Under the pieces are notes generated by a model. That model had not been told where the DNA came from. It worked only from the letters and a program-made list of their open reading frames with translations, and did not search any database. From contig CAVNZM010000007.1 of NCBI GenBank assembly GCA_963693365.1, forward strand, positions 10,106,001-10,170,000: a stretch of DNA of 64,000 bases, in the 5' to 3' direction. Position 1 is the stretch's first letter, and each line of letters begins with the position of its first letter. Source of the stretch: Amoebidium appalachense (lineage: Eukaryota > Ichthyosporea). Of this stretch, positions 36,183 through 59,666 are shown piece by piece. The position numbers and the translations under genes are program-made.

Positions 36183-36968
36183 AAAGAAAGCCAAACTTTA
36201 GTACACCGACATGCACTTAAGCCTGCATTGATAGAGTTCCTTTGAAACGCTTTCAGTGAGCCTAATGGTGTCATAGAAAACTCTTGCAGCAAACAGAAGC
36301 GCTGCTGGCTGTTTATAGGCCTGGTGTGGCCACAAGCTTGCTAATGCACTTGCTTGAAGTTTGAAAGGTAGAGCTAAAACCAGAGGAAACACATTGGCGT
36401 AAGCAAATTCGAGGAGGGCTAATTTCAGATATAAAGGCGGACGTGCTTTAGTACTAAACCACTTACCCCTCCACCTGCGCGTCGCTTTTCTGTACCTGGT
36501 CTTGGAGGTGAGTGCGTGTGGATACGCTAAAAGGCCTACGTATTCTCTAAAACATCATGTTATTAAATAGGAGCAATAGCTCTCGTGTATCCTCCTCCTC
36601 CCCCTCCCCCTTCCCCCCCACCCCACCCCCAAACAACAACCAATACCACGCCGCTGCAAAAATATAGTTTTTGAGCTGGCAACTCCGGAGGGCCTTACAG
36701 CCACACCAGGTGCACTCTCACTGTAATGCAAATTCTATCCCGACTATGTCCTGGTAATGCTTAGACTGTCTGAGCTTACACTTAGCGTTGTCAACATACA
36801 CTAGAACACACACACACCATATCATTCATACACGAGACAAAACCATATCATTCGTATGCATACGCCCAATAAGACCACCTATCTACACACGACAGTCACA
36901 CAGCTTTACATATGTGTACAGCGAGATCTATTCCGGATAACCCCGCGAGGACTCTAGCCCGCGTCCAA

Positions 36969-37711
36969 TCACACCCCTGCCTTGATTTTTGTGTCCTTCT
37001 GCTGACCATAGAACACAGCCAACTTCACCAACTGCTCCGAATAGAACTCCCCCACCCTCTCCCTCCTTAGTCCCTGATTACTCCCCAGCTCCAAACACTC
37101 GGTGTCGTGCCTTTCCTTCAACTCTGCAAGCAATTGTTGTGCCTTGCGTTCGTTTGCCTCCTTGTCCCACACCAACCACGAGTTACGCAGTGCTTTTGCC
37201 TGTTTCTCCACCTTTTCTCGCTCTGCATTTTGCCTCTTAGCCATGCTTAGGGTCTCTGCCAACTCCACATCCACGAGCCCTGCAAGTTCGGCCTTTTGCA
37301 ATTCCTGCAATATGACACGCTCGGAGTAAAGTTTCTTGTCGTAGACCCACGACCGCATGGTGTAGAAGCGCCCACAGCACTGCGCACTAAGTTGCGCTAG
37401 GCGGGCCTCCCCTTCTTCCTGCAGGTGGACGTGAGGTTAGGCGTTGCTGGCGTGCATATTGACAATGTGACAGTGATGTACGATTGAAAGACACAGATGC
37501 ATGTTGTGCCTCAGAGAGCTTTTGTGGGGGGTGGGTAGGCAATATTGGGCCCATTTAAAGCGTATGTGGCATGGGGGTGCTGCAGGTTCGCGTGAGAAGA
37601 ACGGAAAGTATCTGTGCTCGCAGTGTAATGCTAGCAACGGTGTGCGTGATGTGTTTAAATAGTAGCAAACAAGAAGGAATTTACTATGAACCACCGGAGG
37701 ATAACCGGGGA

Positions 37712-37742
<31 letters not shown>

Positions 37743-38330
37743 TGGCTCTGCGTGCACCAAATTGAAGTACGGGGAGGGGTCATGTTCACCGTGACAGGGG
37801 GACGCTTATGTGCTTTCTAAGGTGGGACGAGCCCAAGACCCAGCCCACTCGTGCTGCGTTCGTGCTTGTGGGGATGTGTGTGTGGTTGTGCATCTGTGTG
37901 CACCTTGAACGAGTGCACATTTGGCTGTCTGCACTTGTACATATTTGCAAGTAGGCGTATTTGCACTAGTACCACCCCTCACCTGCTTCTTCTTCATAGC
38001 CTCGTCCTCCCTCCCCACCACCAGCTTGGACACCCATAGATAGCCCTTGCGCAGGCCCCCCCACGTCTTGACCTCCCAGGCCAGTGCCTTGTATTCACGG
38101 TTTATTCTCGTATTCTCGGCTTCGTATTCCGCCTGCCATTGTGCCCGCTCCTTTTCCAACTGTGAACGGGTGCTCTGAAGTGCACTGCAGCACAAAGGTA
38201 AAGTCAGCTATCTCCATTACTACTTTTTCTACAAACTCACCCGTCGAGCAGAGCACCCCACCCCCCCACCCCCCTCCCCCCGGCCAAACCACCAAAAAGC
38301 CTCCACCGGCCAACACCACTACCACCTCCC

Positions 38331-38381
<51 letters not shown>

Positions 38382-38733
38382 CCCCCCAGCCCCCCTCCCC
38401 TCCCAGCCCCCCCCCAAACCCCGCCCCATCAACCCCCTGGGCGCCCGCGCGCGCGAAATAAACAGCAAGAGTCAGGGACACCTACTTAGCCAGTGTAGGG
38501 CTGGCAGTGGCTGGAACCTCTCCCGACGTGCTGATGGGAAAGTTCACGAGGGGAGGCAGGTAGCGGTGGCCAGGCCAGTCTTCCACTCCCTCAAGCCCCC
38601 CCTCTGGTACCTTGCCTTCTCCTGAGTCCTCTTCACCCATAAAAAAAGGGTTTGCCGAGGGTCGGTCTGCGTCTAGCTCTGAGAAAGACCCTATGGAGGT
38701 AGGTGTTGCGGGGTTTGCTGTTCCGTCTATCAT
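36969..38733 (-). CDS. Coiled-coil protein of unknown function, three exons
   Basis: Exons 38733-38486, 38184-37983 and 37418-36969 join in phase (2, 0) for 299 residues, stop at 36969. Splice sites are GCTAA|GTAGGTG, GTGCTGCAG|TGCAC, AAGCAG|GTGAGG and CACCTGCAG|GAAG. Residues 1-80 are Gly/Pro/Ser/Glu rich and probably disordered. From about residue 85 the sequence is Glu/Lys/Gln/Ala rich and helical (QLEKERAQWQAEYEAENTR), and most of exon 3 reads as a coiled coil (AKRQNAEREKVEKQAKALRN, QQLLAELKERHD). No known domain recognised. It belongs to the run of minus-strand genes between the unknown protein and the Myb-like gene. Confidence 0.7.
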
Positions 38734-39325
38734 TTTTGATGTAGGAACGTGCTAGACCAGCATGTGTGTTTCAAAAGTTACAAAAACTAAAACAAAAAGT
38801 AGGGGCGGGTAACAGCTAGCTGTGCAGTACTGTAATTTGTATGCTCGTAGACTATTAGAACTACTTGGTTGTGTCTTTTGGAGGTTCAAACATTGGAACA
38901 TTTGTGAGTGAGCCTTGGAAAACCCGTTGCAGTTTAATTTTTTTGTGCGGTGCCGCAGCGGAGTTTTTTCGCCTGTGAACTTTGATAGCCGGCAATACAC
39001 ATTTTATAAAATATATGCGCAAAAACAGTTACAGTTTACAACGAGATATTCTCCAATGGTATACCTTATACAGAAGTTAAATTTCTAGTGTGCTATAATG
39101 TCAGCAGCTAGATTGCCTGAAGCACACTGCATGTTTTGATTGGGGATGGTGCGATTACGTCACGCTGACAGGTTGCACCCTCGTTTCCCAAGCTCCCCCC
39201 CCCCCCCCCCCCCCCCGCCCCCGCCCCCGCCCCCGCCCCCGCCCCCGCCCCCGCCCCCCGCCCCCGCCCAAAAATTTCGAGGTGGGGAAGGGGGGGGGGG
39301 GGGGGGGGGGGGGGGGGGATTTTTT

Positions 39326-39356
<31 letters not shown>

Positions 39357-39908
39357 GGGAGGGGGGGGGGGGAATCCGAGTCTGCAGTGTGCTTGCCATT
39401 AATTTACGGTGTCATTATTAATAAAACAGCTGCAGCATGTGAAAGTGACCTGCAATCACTTCTACACATTATTATTATGGTATTTTGACTACGTAATGAT
39501 ATCATAGGTATTAAAAAGGCGAATGTCGCATGCATGGATGTATACGTAGTGTGTGCTTGACGTGTATGTGGTTGCGTGTGTGCATGTTCATGTGTGTGTG
39601 CCGTGTGTGTGCATTGAATGTGACAGCATACTCTACATACACCGTGACATTACAGTTAAACTGTAAGTAACATTACAATCATAAACTACCACTCTGACAT
39701 GCTGAACATTACTGGAAGTTAAATGTTACAACTAACACCTAACAAACTGATTCTTAAGTTACTGTATTGACTAAGTCTTGGCATCATGATGCCAAATCCC
39801 ATACTAATCGAACCTACTAGACATGCCCTACGTTTGCCACCTGACCCCAAAGCAGCTGGCAGCCACAATAACAATTAGAAAAATAAAAAACTACGTGGAG
39901 GGATTGGC
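38734..39908. other. Intergenic region
   Basis: No coding exon seen. Includes a (CCCCCG)n hexanucleotide repeat at about 39216-39268, then G and T homopolymers (39289-39371). The AT-rich part 39400-39900 shows nothing recognisable. Confidence 0.7.
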
Positions 39909-40850
39909 TCACTTCCACCTATTATCCGTGACACTAAAACTGAGCAGGCGGATGCCAAAAGCGGTGACCAGAGCATACAACATGGCCTTGCACCTACAGC
40001 ATTGCATGTAAGTATGACACAGATGGGGAGGGATTGCTAAAGTCAGTTGACAGACGCTACATTGTGCACTGGCTATCGTGCTCGGGTATGTGTGATAATA
40101 ACTGGGGTGGAACGCTTGCGGATGGTGCGGGTGCTGGCTAGGGGGAATCACCCCAGACTGTTGGGTGCTTTGGAATTCATCCGCCGAATCGGTTGACGAA
40201 CTGGTGGGATCATGCTCCTGAGGGGCAACACCTGTGTTGGTGCTTGCACGTGAAAGGCCGCTGGGCTTGGCCTTCTTTGACGGGGCAGTCTGTGAATTAC
40301 TCTGTGACTTCAGCCCACGTTTCGTGTTTCGTGCTCTCTCGCTTGCTTTCTCCGTAACTGTACTAGCAGCGGCTTCCTTAGCCCTCGCGATTTCCTCCCT
40401 CACCTCGGCGGCCACCTGACTACGCAAACGTCTTTCCTTCTCAATGTGTTCTATTTTTGACTTGATTTGTTTCAATGTTTTGGAAAGGATGGCATCCAGC
40501 CCCACACCCTCCTCGTTGCCCTCCAATGCTGCATGGTAATGTGCAAATATGTCCTCCTCTGTTGCCGGCAACTTTTGTTCCGCAAGCGAAATAACAATAC
40601 TTTCAATCAACGCGGTCTCCGCATCCGACCATCTACCCGAACGTACCTCCTCGCCCACAGACACATAATACTCCAAACCATTCTGATCTGTGGTTCGTGT
40701 TTGCGTGAATCGTGCGCGCCGCCTTTGCGTTGGAACCGTGGCAGTGGCCTTGCCCCTGGTGGCTGTTGTGTTGGCCGTATGGGTGGTGTTGGACCCATCA
40801 CCACTTCTCAGGGAAAGGTTCCCCCCTTCGCCGGATAAATGCAGCTGCAT
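39909..40850 (-). CDS. Myb/SANT-like protein with C-terminal CxxC zinc-ribbon-like motif
   Basis: Intronless frame from ATG 40850 (MQLHLSGEGGNL) to the stop at 39909, 313 residues. Upstream in-frame sequence is CA-repeat translation, so this ATG is the likely start. A Myb/SANT-like helix-turn-helix segment begins near residue 72 (SGRWSDAETALIESIVISLA), followed by a basic helical region (HIEKERRLRSQVAAEVREEI). Then comes a long Ser/Thr/Gln-rich linker with basic patches (APSKKAKPSG). Near the C terminus CSVCQLTLAIPPH and MQCCRCKAML form two Cys pairs, resembling LSD1-type zinc ribbons. DNA binding is the likely role. Such proteins are common both as host regulators and as accessory proteins of DNA transposons. 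Confidence 0.72.
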   Translation of the reverse strand: MQLHLSGEGGNLSLRSGDGSNTTHTANTTATRGKATATVPTQRRRARFTQTRTTDQNGLEYYVSVGEEVRSGRWSDAETALIESIVISLAEQKLPATEEDIFAHYHAALEGNEEGVGLDAILSKTLKQIKSKIEHIEKERRLRSQVAAEVREEIARAKEAAASTVTEKASERARNTKRGLKSQSNSQTAPSKKAKPSGLSRASTNTGVAPQEHDPTSSSTDSADEFQSTQQSGVIPPSQHPHHPQAFHPSYYHTYPSTIASAQCSVCQLTLAIPPHLCHTYMQCCRCKAMLYALVTAFGIRLLSFSVTDNRWK

Positions 40851-41334
40851 GGTAGACGGGCGACCTGGACGGTTTGGCTCTGGCCGCTGTCCATGACTGC
40901 ATGTGTATGTGCGTTTGTGTGTGCGTGTGAATGCGCGCGCACGTGTACACATGTGTGTTTGTGTGTGCGTGCGCACACGTGCTCTGTGGGTGCGTGCGTG
41001 CGTGGATTCGTGCACCTGTGCATCTATCCACACACGTGTATGCATGGACCATGATGCGCGGATGCATTGTGTGTGTGTGTGTGTGTGTGTTGGGGGGGGG
41101 GGGGGGGGGGGGAGGGGGGGGCTGTGTGTGTGCGTGCACACGTCATGCGTGTGTGTGTTTAAGTTTGTGTATGGTGTGCGGGTGTGCAGGTGGTGAGCAG
41201 TGGGGAAGGTGGGGGGGGAGGAGGAGGGGTTAGACATCATGAAACGACGGATACAGGAGGGGGAGGGGATTGGGAGAGGGGGCTTTTCTTTCCCCCTCCC
41301 GGGGGGGGGGGGGGGGGGGGGGGAGAGGGGGAAA

Positions 41335-41374
<40 letters not shown>

Positions 41375-41497
41375 ATAAAGAGAGGGACAAGCAGAAATAC
41401 CTGGATTTGGCCAAGTTAAGGTTTCGATTATAAAGTACCAAGTGTGGGCAAATAGAGGATGCAAAAGAAGAAAAGTAGCAAATGCATATCATACGGC

Positions 41498-42421
41498 TCA
41501 CCTGTTGCCACAATTCTCACACCTGCATGCCTGGGTGCATGCCCGCTTGTTCTTTGCGCATATGCAACGCTCATGCCCATCGTATGCCTGCACTTTTCCC
41601 CCGCCGTTCTTAAAACCACAAAAAAAACGTGTTCTATCCTTACTGTTTCTATTACAGCTGCAGCCCTTGGCGGGCAACCCACCGAACGTGTCAGTTGTGT
41701 TAGCGTTAGACGCCAACTCCGTCGAGTTTTCCGTGTCAACTGAGTGTGATGTCTGTGTTTGGTTGTTGTCCGAGATTTTGTTCGCATGCGACAAGCGAGG
41801 TATTACCACTGAGTAATGATCTGCTGCACCGTTAAGTGATACGGGTATGGCAATGTTGGGTTCGATGACGGTGGGTGGAGTGACCGCAACTACACCGTGA
41901 TTGGCAATCGTGCTAAAAATGGTTATTGGTATGCGGAGTGCGTTGGCTAAGCCCAGCACCATCGCGTCACCGGCTGCAGAAGCAAAATGGGCGCGCCGAG
42001 GACAGCGGAAATCATCAGCTACGTATGCGAGGGTCACCCTTGAAAGGAATCCTTGGTATTCTGCTAGATTTCGCCGCCATTCGTTTACCATTAGTTCGCG
42101 TAGCCGTCCAATCGCCTCTATAGGCTCCATATTAGCTGTAAACCCCAATGTGTTGAGGTGTTCACGGGTAGCTACATGACCGCTTTGTAGATACTGATTG
42201 ATATAATGCCACACCGAATGAAACAAACAGTTGCCGTCAGCGGGTGTTTCCATAAGCTCCATTCTCCAGGCACCCAGAATTTGAAGAAGGCGTTGTTGCT
42301 GGACCTCAGGTGGCCCGGATATGTCCCTGTGTTGCACATCACAAGGAAGAATAAGCAAAGACAAGAAGTGGGAGGGTGACGTAGGGCAGTGGTGGTGGGG
42401 TGGGTGACAGTGGGGTGGGAG

Positions 42422-42456
<35 letters not shown>

Positions 42457-43640
42457 AAGAGAGAGAAAGACAGATTATGGGGAAGGCGGAAAGGCCGAGG
42501 AGCAGAACAAGGGAAACCTTGGCGTGTGTGTGTGTGTGCGTGTGTGGGTGGGTTGGGGTTGGGGGGGGGGGGTTGGGGGGGGCATTAGATTATTAACAAT
42601 TCTATAAGTGAATAAGAGTGTGTGCGCTCGTGGCTGCGAGGGAGGGTGCATGCGTGCATGCATGGGTGCGTTCGTGTGTGCAGGTGTGTGAAAGGGGAGG
42701 GGTGTGTGTGTGGGGGGGGGAGGGGGTTAGGCACTCTGAAGGGGGCCGGGCAGGTGTAAGGGAGTACTGATGAAGGAGGGGCTATGAACGGGGGGGGGGG
42801 GGGGGGGGGGGGTAGGGATGCAGATGCTTTCAAATAGGTGGAAGAGAAGCAGGGAGCTTCCAAAAAGGTAGGATGGAAGATATAGGTATACTATTAGAGA
42901 ATAATGAGAATTAGGGGAGGTAAGAGGTAATGGAGGACTTGAAAAGGAGGGACGAATGGGCAGAGGCCCTCCTGAGGGAGGAGAGGGGGGGGGGGGAGGG
43001 GAACAGGACAGGCATAATAAGTGGGCCTGGGGAGGCAGGTTGTCTGACAAAAAACTGGTGTCACTTGGGTTGGAAGGAGAGATGGATTGATACGTGCAAG
43101 GAAGTAAGGAGGTGGAGCAGTTGGGAGGAAGAATTGTGGGAAGGAGGAGAGGGGGAGGGGGATGCAGAAAAGGGGGCGGGGGGGGGGGGGGAGGGGGGGG
43201 GGGGGAGGGGAAAGGGGGATGGGGGAAAGGGGAGGAGGCCCTGCAGGGAAAGGGGGGGAGAGGCGAGAGGGAGGAGCGGGGGGCGTTGGAGGGGAAGGGG
43301 GGGGGGGGGGGGGGGGGGGGGGGGTTCGGCAGGAAGCACCTGGCAAGCTGTATGTCTGCTGCCACGGCCTCGTCAAAGAACACTAGAGTGAAGAGCAGAT
43401 GATCCGGGTCCTGTGCTGCTAAAGCAAACCCTTCGGAGCTGTGCACAGACCCAATCAGCTTGCGCATCGCACGCCGGGCGTTAAGCTTGCGGCCTGCTAG
43501 GCGCACACATGTTGACACGTTGAATGAACCGGGGCTCTCGTCACTTGACCCCTCATCGTCATCGTCAGAGCCATCACTGTCGAAAGACCCAACCTCCATA
43601 CCACACTCAGGCAAGGAACGGTTGCCATTATTGCCATAAG
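41498..43640 (-). CDS. OTU-family cysteine protease with C-terminal CXC-like tail, 5' end unresolved
   Basis: Exons 43640-43340 and 42326-41498 join in phase (LA|R|DISGPP). Exon 1 as found has an acidic stretch (SDGSDDDDEGSSDE); it begins at an acceptor in phase 1, so at least one upstream exon is missing. The OTU catalytic core is clear: TPADGNCLFHSVWHYI carries the nucleophilic Cys in the DGNC motif, and AADHYSVVIP holds the catalytic His. The last 60 residues are a cysteine cluster (KGCSCNRNSKD, RCICAKNKRACTQACRCENC), strikingly like the tail of the RecQ-like helicase at 24801. OTU enzymes hydrolyse ubiquitin-like linkages, and several large eukaryotic transposons encode them. The stop at 41498 overlaps a good donor (AACAG|GTGAGC), so a further exon is possible. 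Confidence 0.8.
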
Positions 43641-43733
43641 CTGCAGAGTGAACACAAAGACAGGGTGAGAGAATAGCTGGTCAATGGTTGCCAGGTCTAT
43701 AAAGAACCCACTCCCAACCGAGATCCCCCATCC

Positions 43734-43770
<37 letters not shown>

Positions 43771-44187
43771 ACACACACACAACATACATACACACACACA
43801 TACACACACACACACCGCCCACACCCTCCCCACCCCCCCTCTTGCTCTCGGCCCCCCCCCCCTGCCCTAATTCTCCACTTCCCCCTTCTCCCTCTCCGTC
43901 CCACCCTCCCGCCCTTCCTCTTTACCGACTGCCCTCCTCTCTTTGCCCCTCTCTTTCTGTCTTTTCCGCCATCCCTCCCTCTACCCTTTCTCCCCCTCCC
44001 TCCTTCCCTCCAACCCTCCCACCCACCCATCCTTCCCTCCCTTTCTCCCTACCCTGACCTCTCCCCCTTCCCCCCTCCCCTGTCTTTAACATACACACAC
44101 AGGCACACACATACACGCCCCCCCCCCCCCCCCCCCCTCTCCCCTTCTCTGTACCCACCCACCCACCCACCCACATTACACACACAA

Positions 44188-44236
<49 letters not shown>

Positions 44237-44436
44237 CAACACACACACACACTCACTACACACACACAGGCACATACACACACAGACAAGCACACACCCA
44301 CAGGCATACACCGTGACACACAGAAACTCTCTACCCACTATCCTGTACTGCCTCTTGACTAATTGTATGCTTAAAGGGGAAGGGAGGGAAGGGGGAAAAG
44401 CGGAGGAGTGGGCTTTAAGTGGGTACACTGCACAGA

Positions 44437-44688
44437 ATGGTCACACAAAACATATGGAACACGTTGCCACACATACCCTATCGGGTGATAGCAACATATA
44501 AGAGGCAAGCCAAAGCAGAAAAGGCAGCATGCCATGCCAAACAGATCATGGGAGAGGCACAAAGGTCCATAAGATTAAGTGCAAGGGAAGGCCTGAGCGG
44601 TGAAGGCATTGGTATCCACAAGATGCAAAAGGACACACCTAACGTATTACATAAAAAACAACTTCTAAAACGGAGGAACCACCTGTAA
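44437..44688 (+). CDS. Possible small basic ORF
   Basis: A + strand frame of 83 codons from ATG 44437 (MVTQNIWNTLPHIPYRVIAT) ending at 44688. It lies in a stretch free of simple repeats and looks protein-like, with an Ala/Lys-rich helical part (KRQAKAEKAACHAKQIMGEA). It is not recognised and sits opposite the minus-strand genes. It could be a chance frame or an exon of an unseen gene. Confidence 0.25.
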   Translation: MVTQNIWNTLPHIPYRVIATYKRQAKAEKAACHAKQIMGEAQRSIRLSAREGLSGEGIGIHKMQKDTPNVLHKKQLLKRRNHL

Positions 44689-44797
44689 GGCCCAGAACAG
44701 AGAGACAGGGGAGGGGAGAGAAAAAGTGGAAAAGAGGCAGGGGGTGGTGGGGAGAGAGGGGGGAGGGGGGGGGGGGGGGGGGAAGGGGGGAGATCAC

Positions 44798-45151
44798 CTG
44801 ATGGACTCCCTCCGCTGTAGATGCATCTATCCGGCCGCCATGACGGGTTTGATGCCACACCCAATCCCTGAGGAAGGGCTGGGGAGGGCACGTGCCAGCT
44901 TCGACAGAGTCCTCATGATCCGCTATGCAATAATCAATGTACCGTGCAACGAATGGCTGTTCCAGCTTGGCATGATCTTTAGACCAAGATTTGTTTTCCT
45001 TAATGACTTTTTTGTTCACCCCATCTGGGTTGTTTGTTGAACCCGCTGCAGCCAAAAGACAAAAGGCGAGGATAACATGAACGAGAATCCTCAGCAAAGC
45101 CCAATGGCCTTGCCCACGTCCAATGCGGACGCGAGCATGTTTGTAACCCAT
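44798..45151 (-). CDS. Exon of an unassigned minus-strand gene
   Basis: An open frame ends at the donor GTCCATCAG|GTGATCTCC (44798). It either starts at ATG 45151, giving an N-terminal hydrophobic stretch (LLRILVHVILAFCLLAAAGS) that would act as a signal anchor, or begins at the acceptor CTTTTGGCTGCAG|CGGG (45045). The core is not recognised (WSKDHAKLEQPFVARYIDYC, FLRDWVWHQTRHGG). Its donor is phase 0 while the next downstream exon (43640) needs phase 1. It therefore joins the OTU gene only through a missing exon, or belongs to another gene. Confidence 0.4.
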
Positions 45152-46795
45152 GCTCACACAAAATATGTACTGTCAGTTATGATCGAGCATTAAAGGGTGT
45201 TGTCTGTTTTTATTATTTTTATATGAGCCTACTGCAATATGATAAGGATGCTAGCGCTGTGTCACACCTGTCAACTGCCAGTCCAGGCTGTGACTGCCCG
45301 TTCAAGTACGCCACCACCTGCACGTGGTTGACGTGGTCTTGCTTAGCCCGCCTTTCGAGTTTATTCCTCGAATCAGACGCCACCAACGATGAGCCACAAA
45401 AACGGGTCAGAAAACGGGTCAGGAACGATTCGAGCTGATTCGACCCATAATAGTTCGAACCGACCCATTTATGCCCCAAATAAATTTGGCACCAAATAAT
45501 TTGGCACGAACCTGGTGACGTAAAATGTGGCACGAATTTATTTGGCACCAGCCCGCTAGCGGAGCACATCCAGGGGTATCCCCAAGCTCCTGTCGGTGCC
45601 TGGGCGACATCCTGCCCCATTTTCACCGTTTTGCAGGCTCGTGCCAAATAAATTTCGTGCCAAATATTACGTCACACCCTAGGAGCTTGGGAATTGAGGG
45701 TAGCACCCGCTGACAGCTTGGCCGTTCATCCCATTGGCCAAATTTGCACCACTTTTCAGAGCCGTGGCTGCCGTGTGTACCCCCCGTGGTCCGGTGGACT
45801 GGCCGGCTCAAATAGTTTGAAAGTTTGGAAACGTTTGTTGTTGTTTCAACCCGGAAGTTTGGAGCGTTATTTTCGTGTGTTTCGTAAGTGCTTCGGCCGC
45901 TTGCTTGCTTACTTCTTTCCTCTTGAATATTTGTATAGAACCTCAACTTCATAATCGGTTAGCAATGAGGCCATTCCATTCCCTCCTGATCGTGGTGCGT
46001 ATCACTGTGCCAGCGCATCGTCTCTAGACAAAATAGAGCATGCCATGACTCAGAGGTGAAATAATTGCCGTAAACAAGTATATGTGGCGATGGGGTCGGA
46101 GACCCTCAAGGAATTCTTGGCTTAATGTCAGCATCAGCTACCCATTGAACCAGTACTTTAGTTAAGGGCATGTCGTATACCTGCACGCATGCACGGTACA
46201 CAAGCCGAACTGTACCAACAAACTGCTACTTTAAACAGAATATATATTGAAAGAGAAACGTTAACCCTACGGCAACCCTTTAGTCACAGTGAATGGGTGA
46301 CGGCGGTTGGAGGGGGCGGGGGCGAGAGGGGGGAGGGGGGGGGGGGGGGGGGGGGAGGGGGGAGGGGCTCTATAGCATTCTTAAACCTGCTTTTTTTTAA
46401 CCTTGCGAAGTTGGGTCACTAAGCGCTAGGTTCTTCACAAACCATTATCGATAAGCTGTTTCTAAATCCGACAATACTCAACCATTAGATCATTACATAA
46501 TATCTTAAACAACATACTGCTTGCGCGAAATCAAAACTTGGGCAGCTAAAACATCACAACCCAGTAAATGTGCACTTTTCTGTATCTATGGGTGGAAGGC
46601 GGGGGGGGGGGCGGGGGGAGGGGGGAGGGGGGGGGGACAAGGCAGCTACATTCTGGCTCCGGGTTGACAACGCGCGTGTTCAAGTTTTAAAAAAATCCAA
46701 CTGCAAACCTCTCTGTGTGCGGTTCTAAATCGATGGCCCACCCATCAATGCTTCTACTTTTTAAAACACACCTACCCAGATAAAGTGGCCCCCCT
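45152..46795. other. Intergenic region before the OPT gene 3' end
   Basis: No coding exon recognised. It holds TTCGAACCGACCC-type repeats near 45420-45465, a foldback element (45515-45675), and G-tracts at about 46310-46370 and 46600-46640. Confidence 0.6.
45515..45675. mobile_element. Foldback (MITE-like) element with about 38-bp terminal inverted repeats
   Basis: The left end GTGACGTAAAATGTGGCACG continues into AATTTATTTGGCACC. The right end, TCGTGCCAAATAAATTTCGTGCC then AAATATTACGTCAC, is its approximate reverse complement. Inside, CCAAGCTCCTG is mirrored by TAGGAGCTTGG just outside the right end. A further GGCACCAAATAATTTGGCACG palindrome lies directly to the left (about 45488-45508). 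No coding capacity. Confidence 0.7.

Positions 46796-59666
<12,871 letters not shown>

Larger units (their letters stand above)
33034..36968. other. Large intergenic region with several repeats
   Basis: Upstream of the unknown gene starting at 33033 and downstream of the coiled-coil gene ending at 36969. Contains CT microsatellites (33737-33873), C homopolymers, a long CA array (34545-34798), a G-tract region (35014-35110), three dispersed poly-A/T-core repeats and a 73-bp tandem repeat. The CT-rich part near 33736-33780 (GAGTCTCTC then CAGATCTCTTCTCCC) resembles 20717-20763. No coding exon recognised. Confidence 0.65.
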
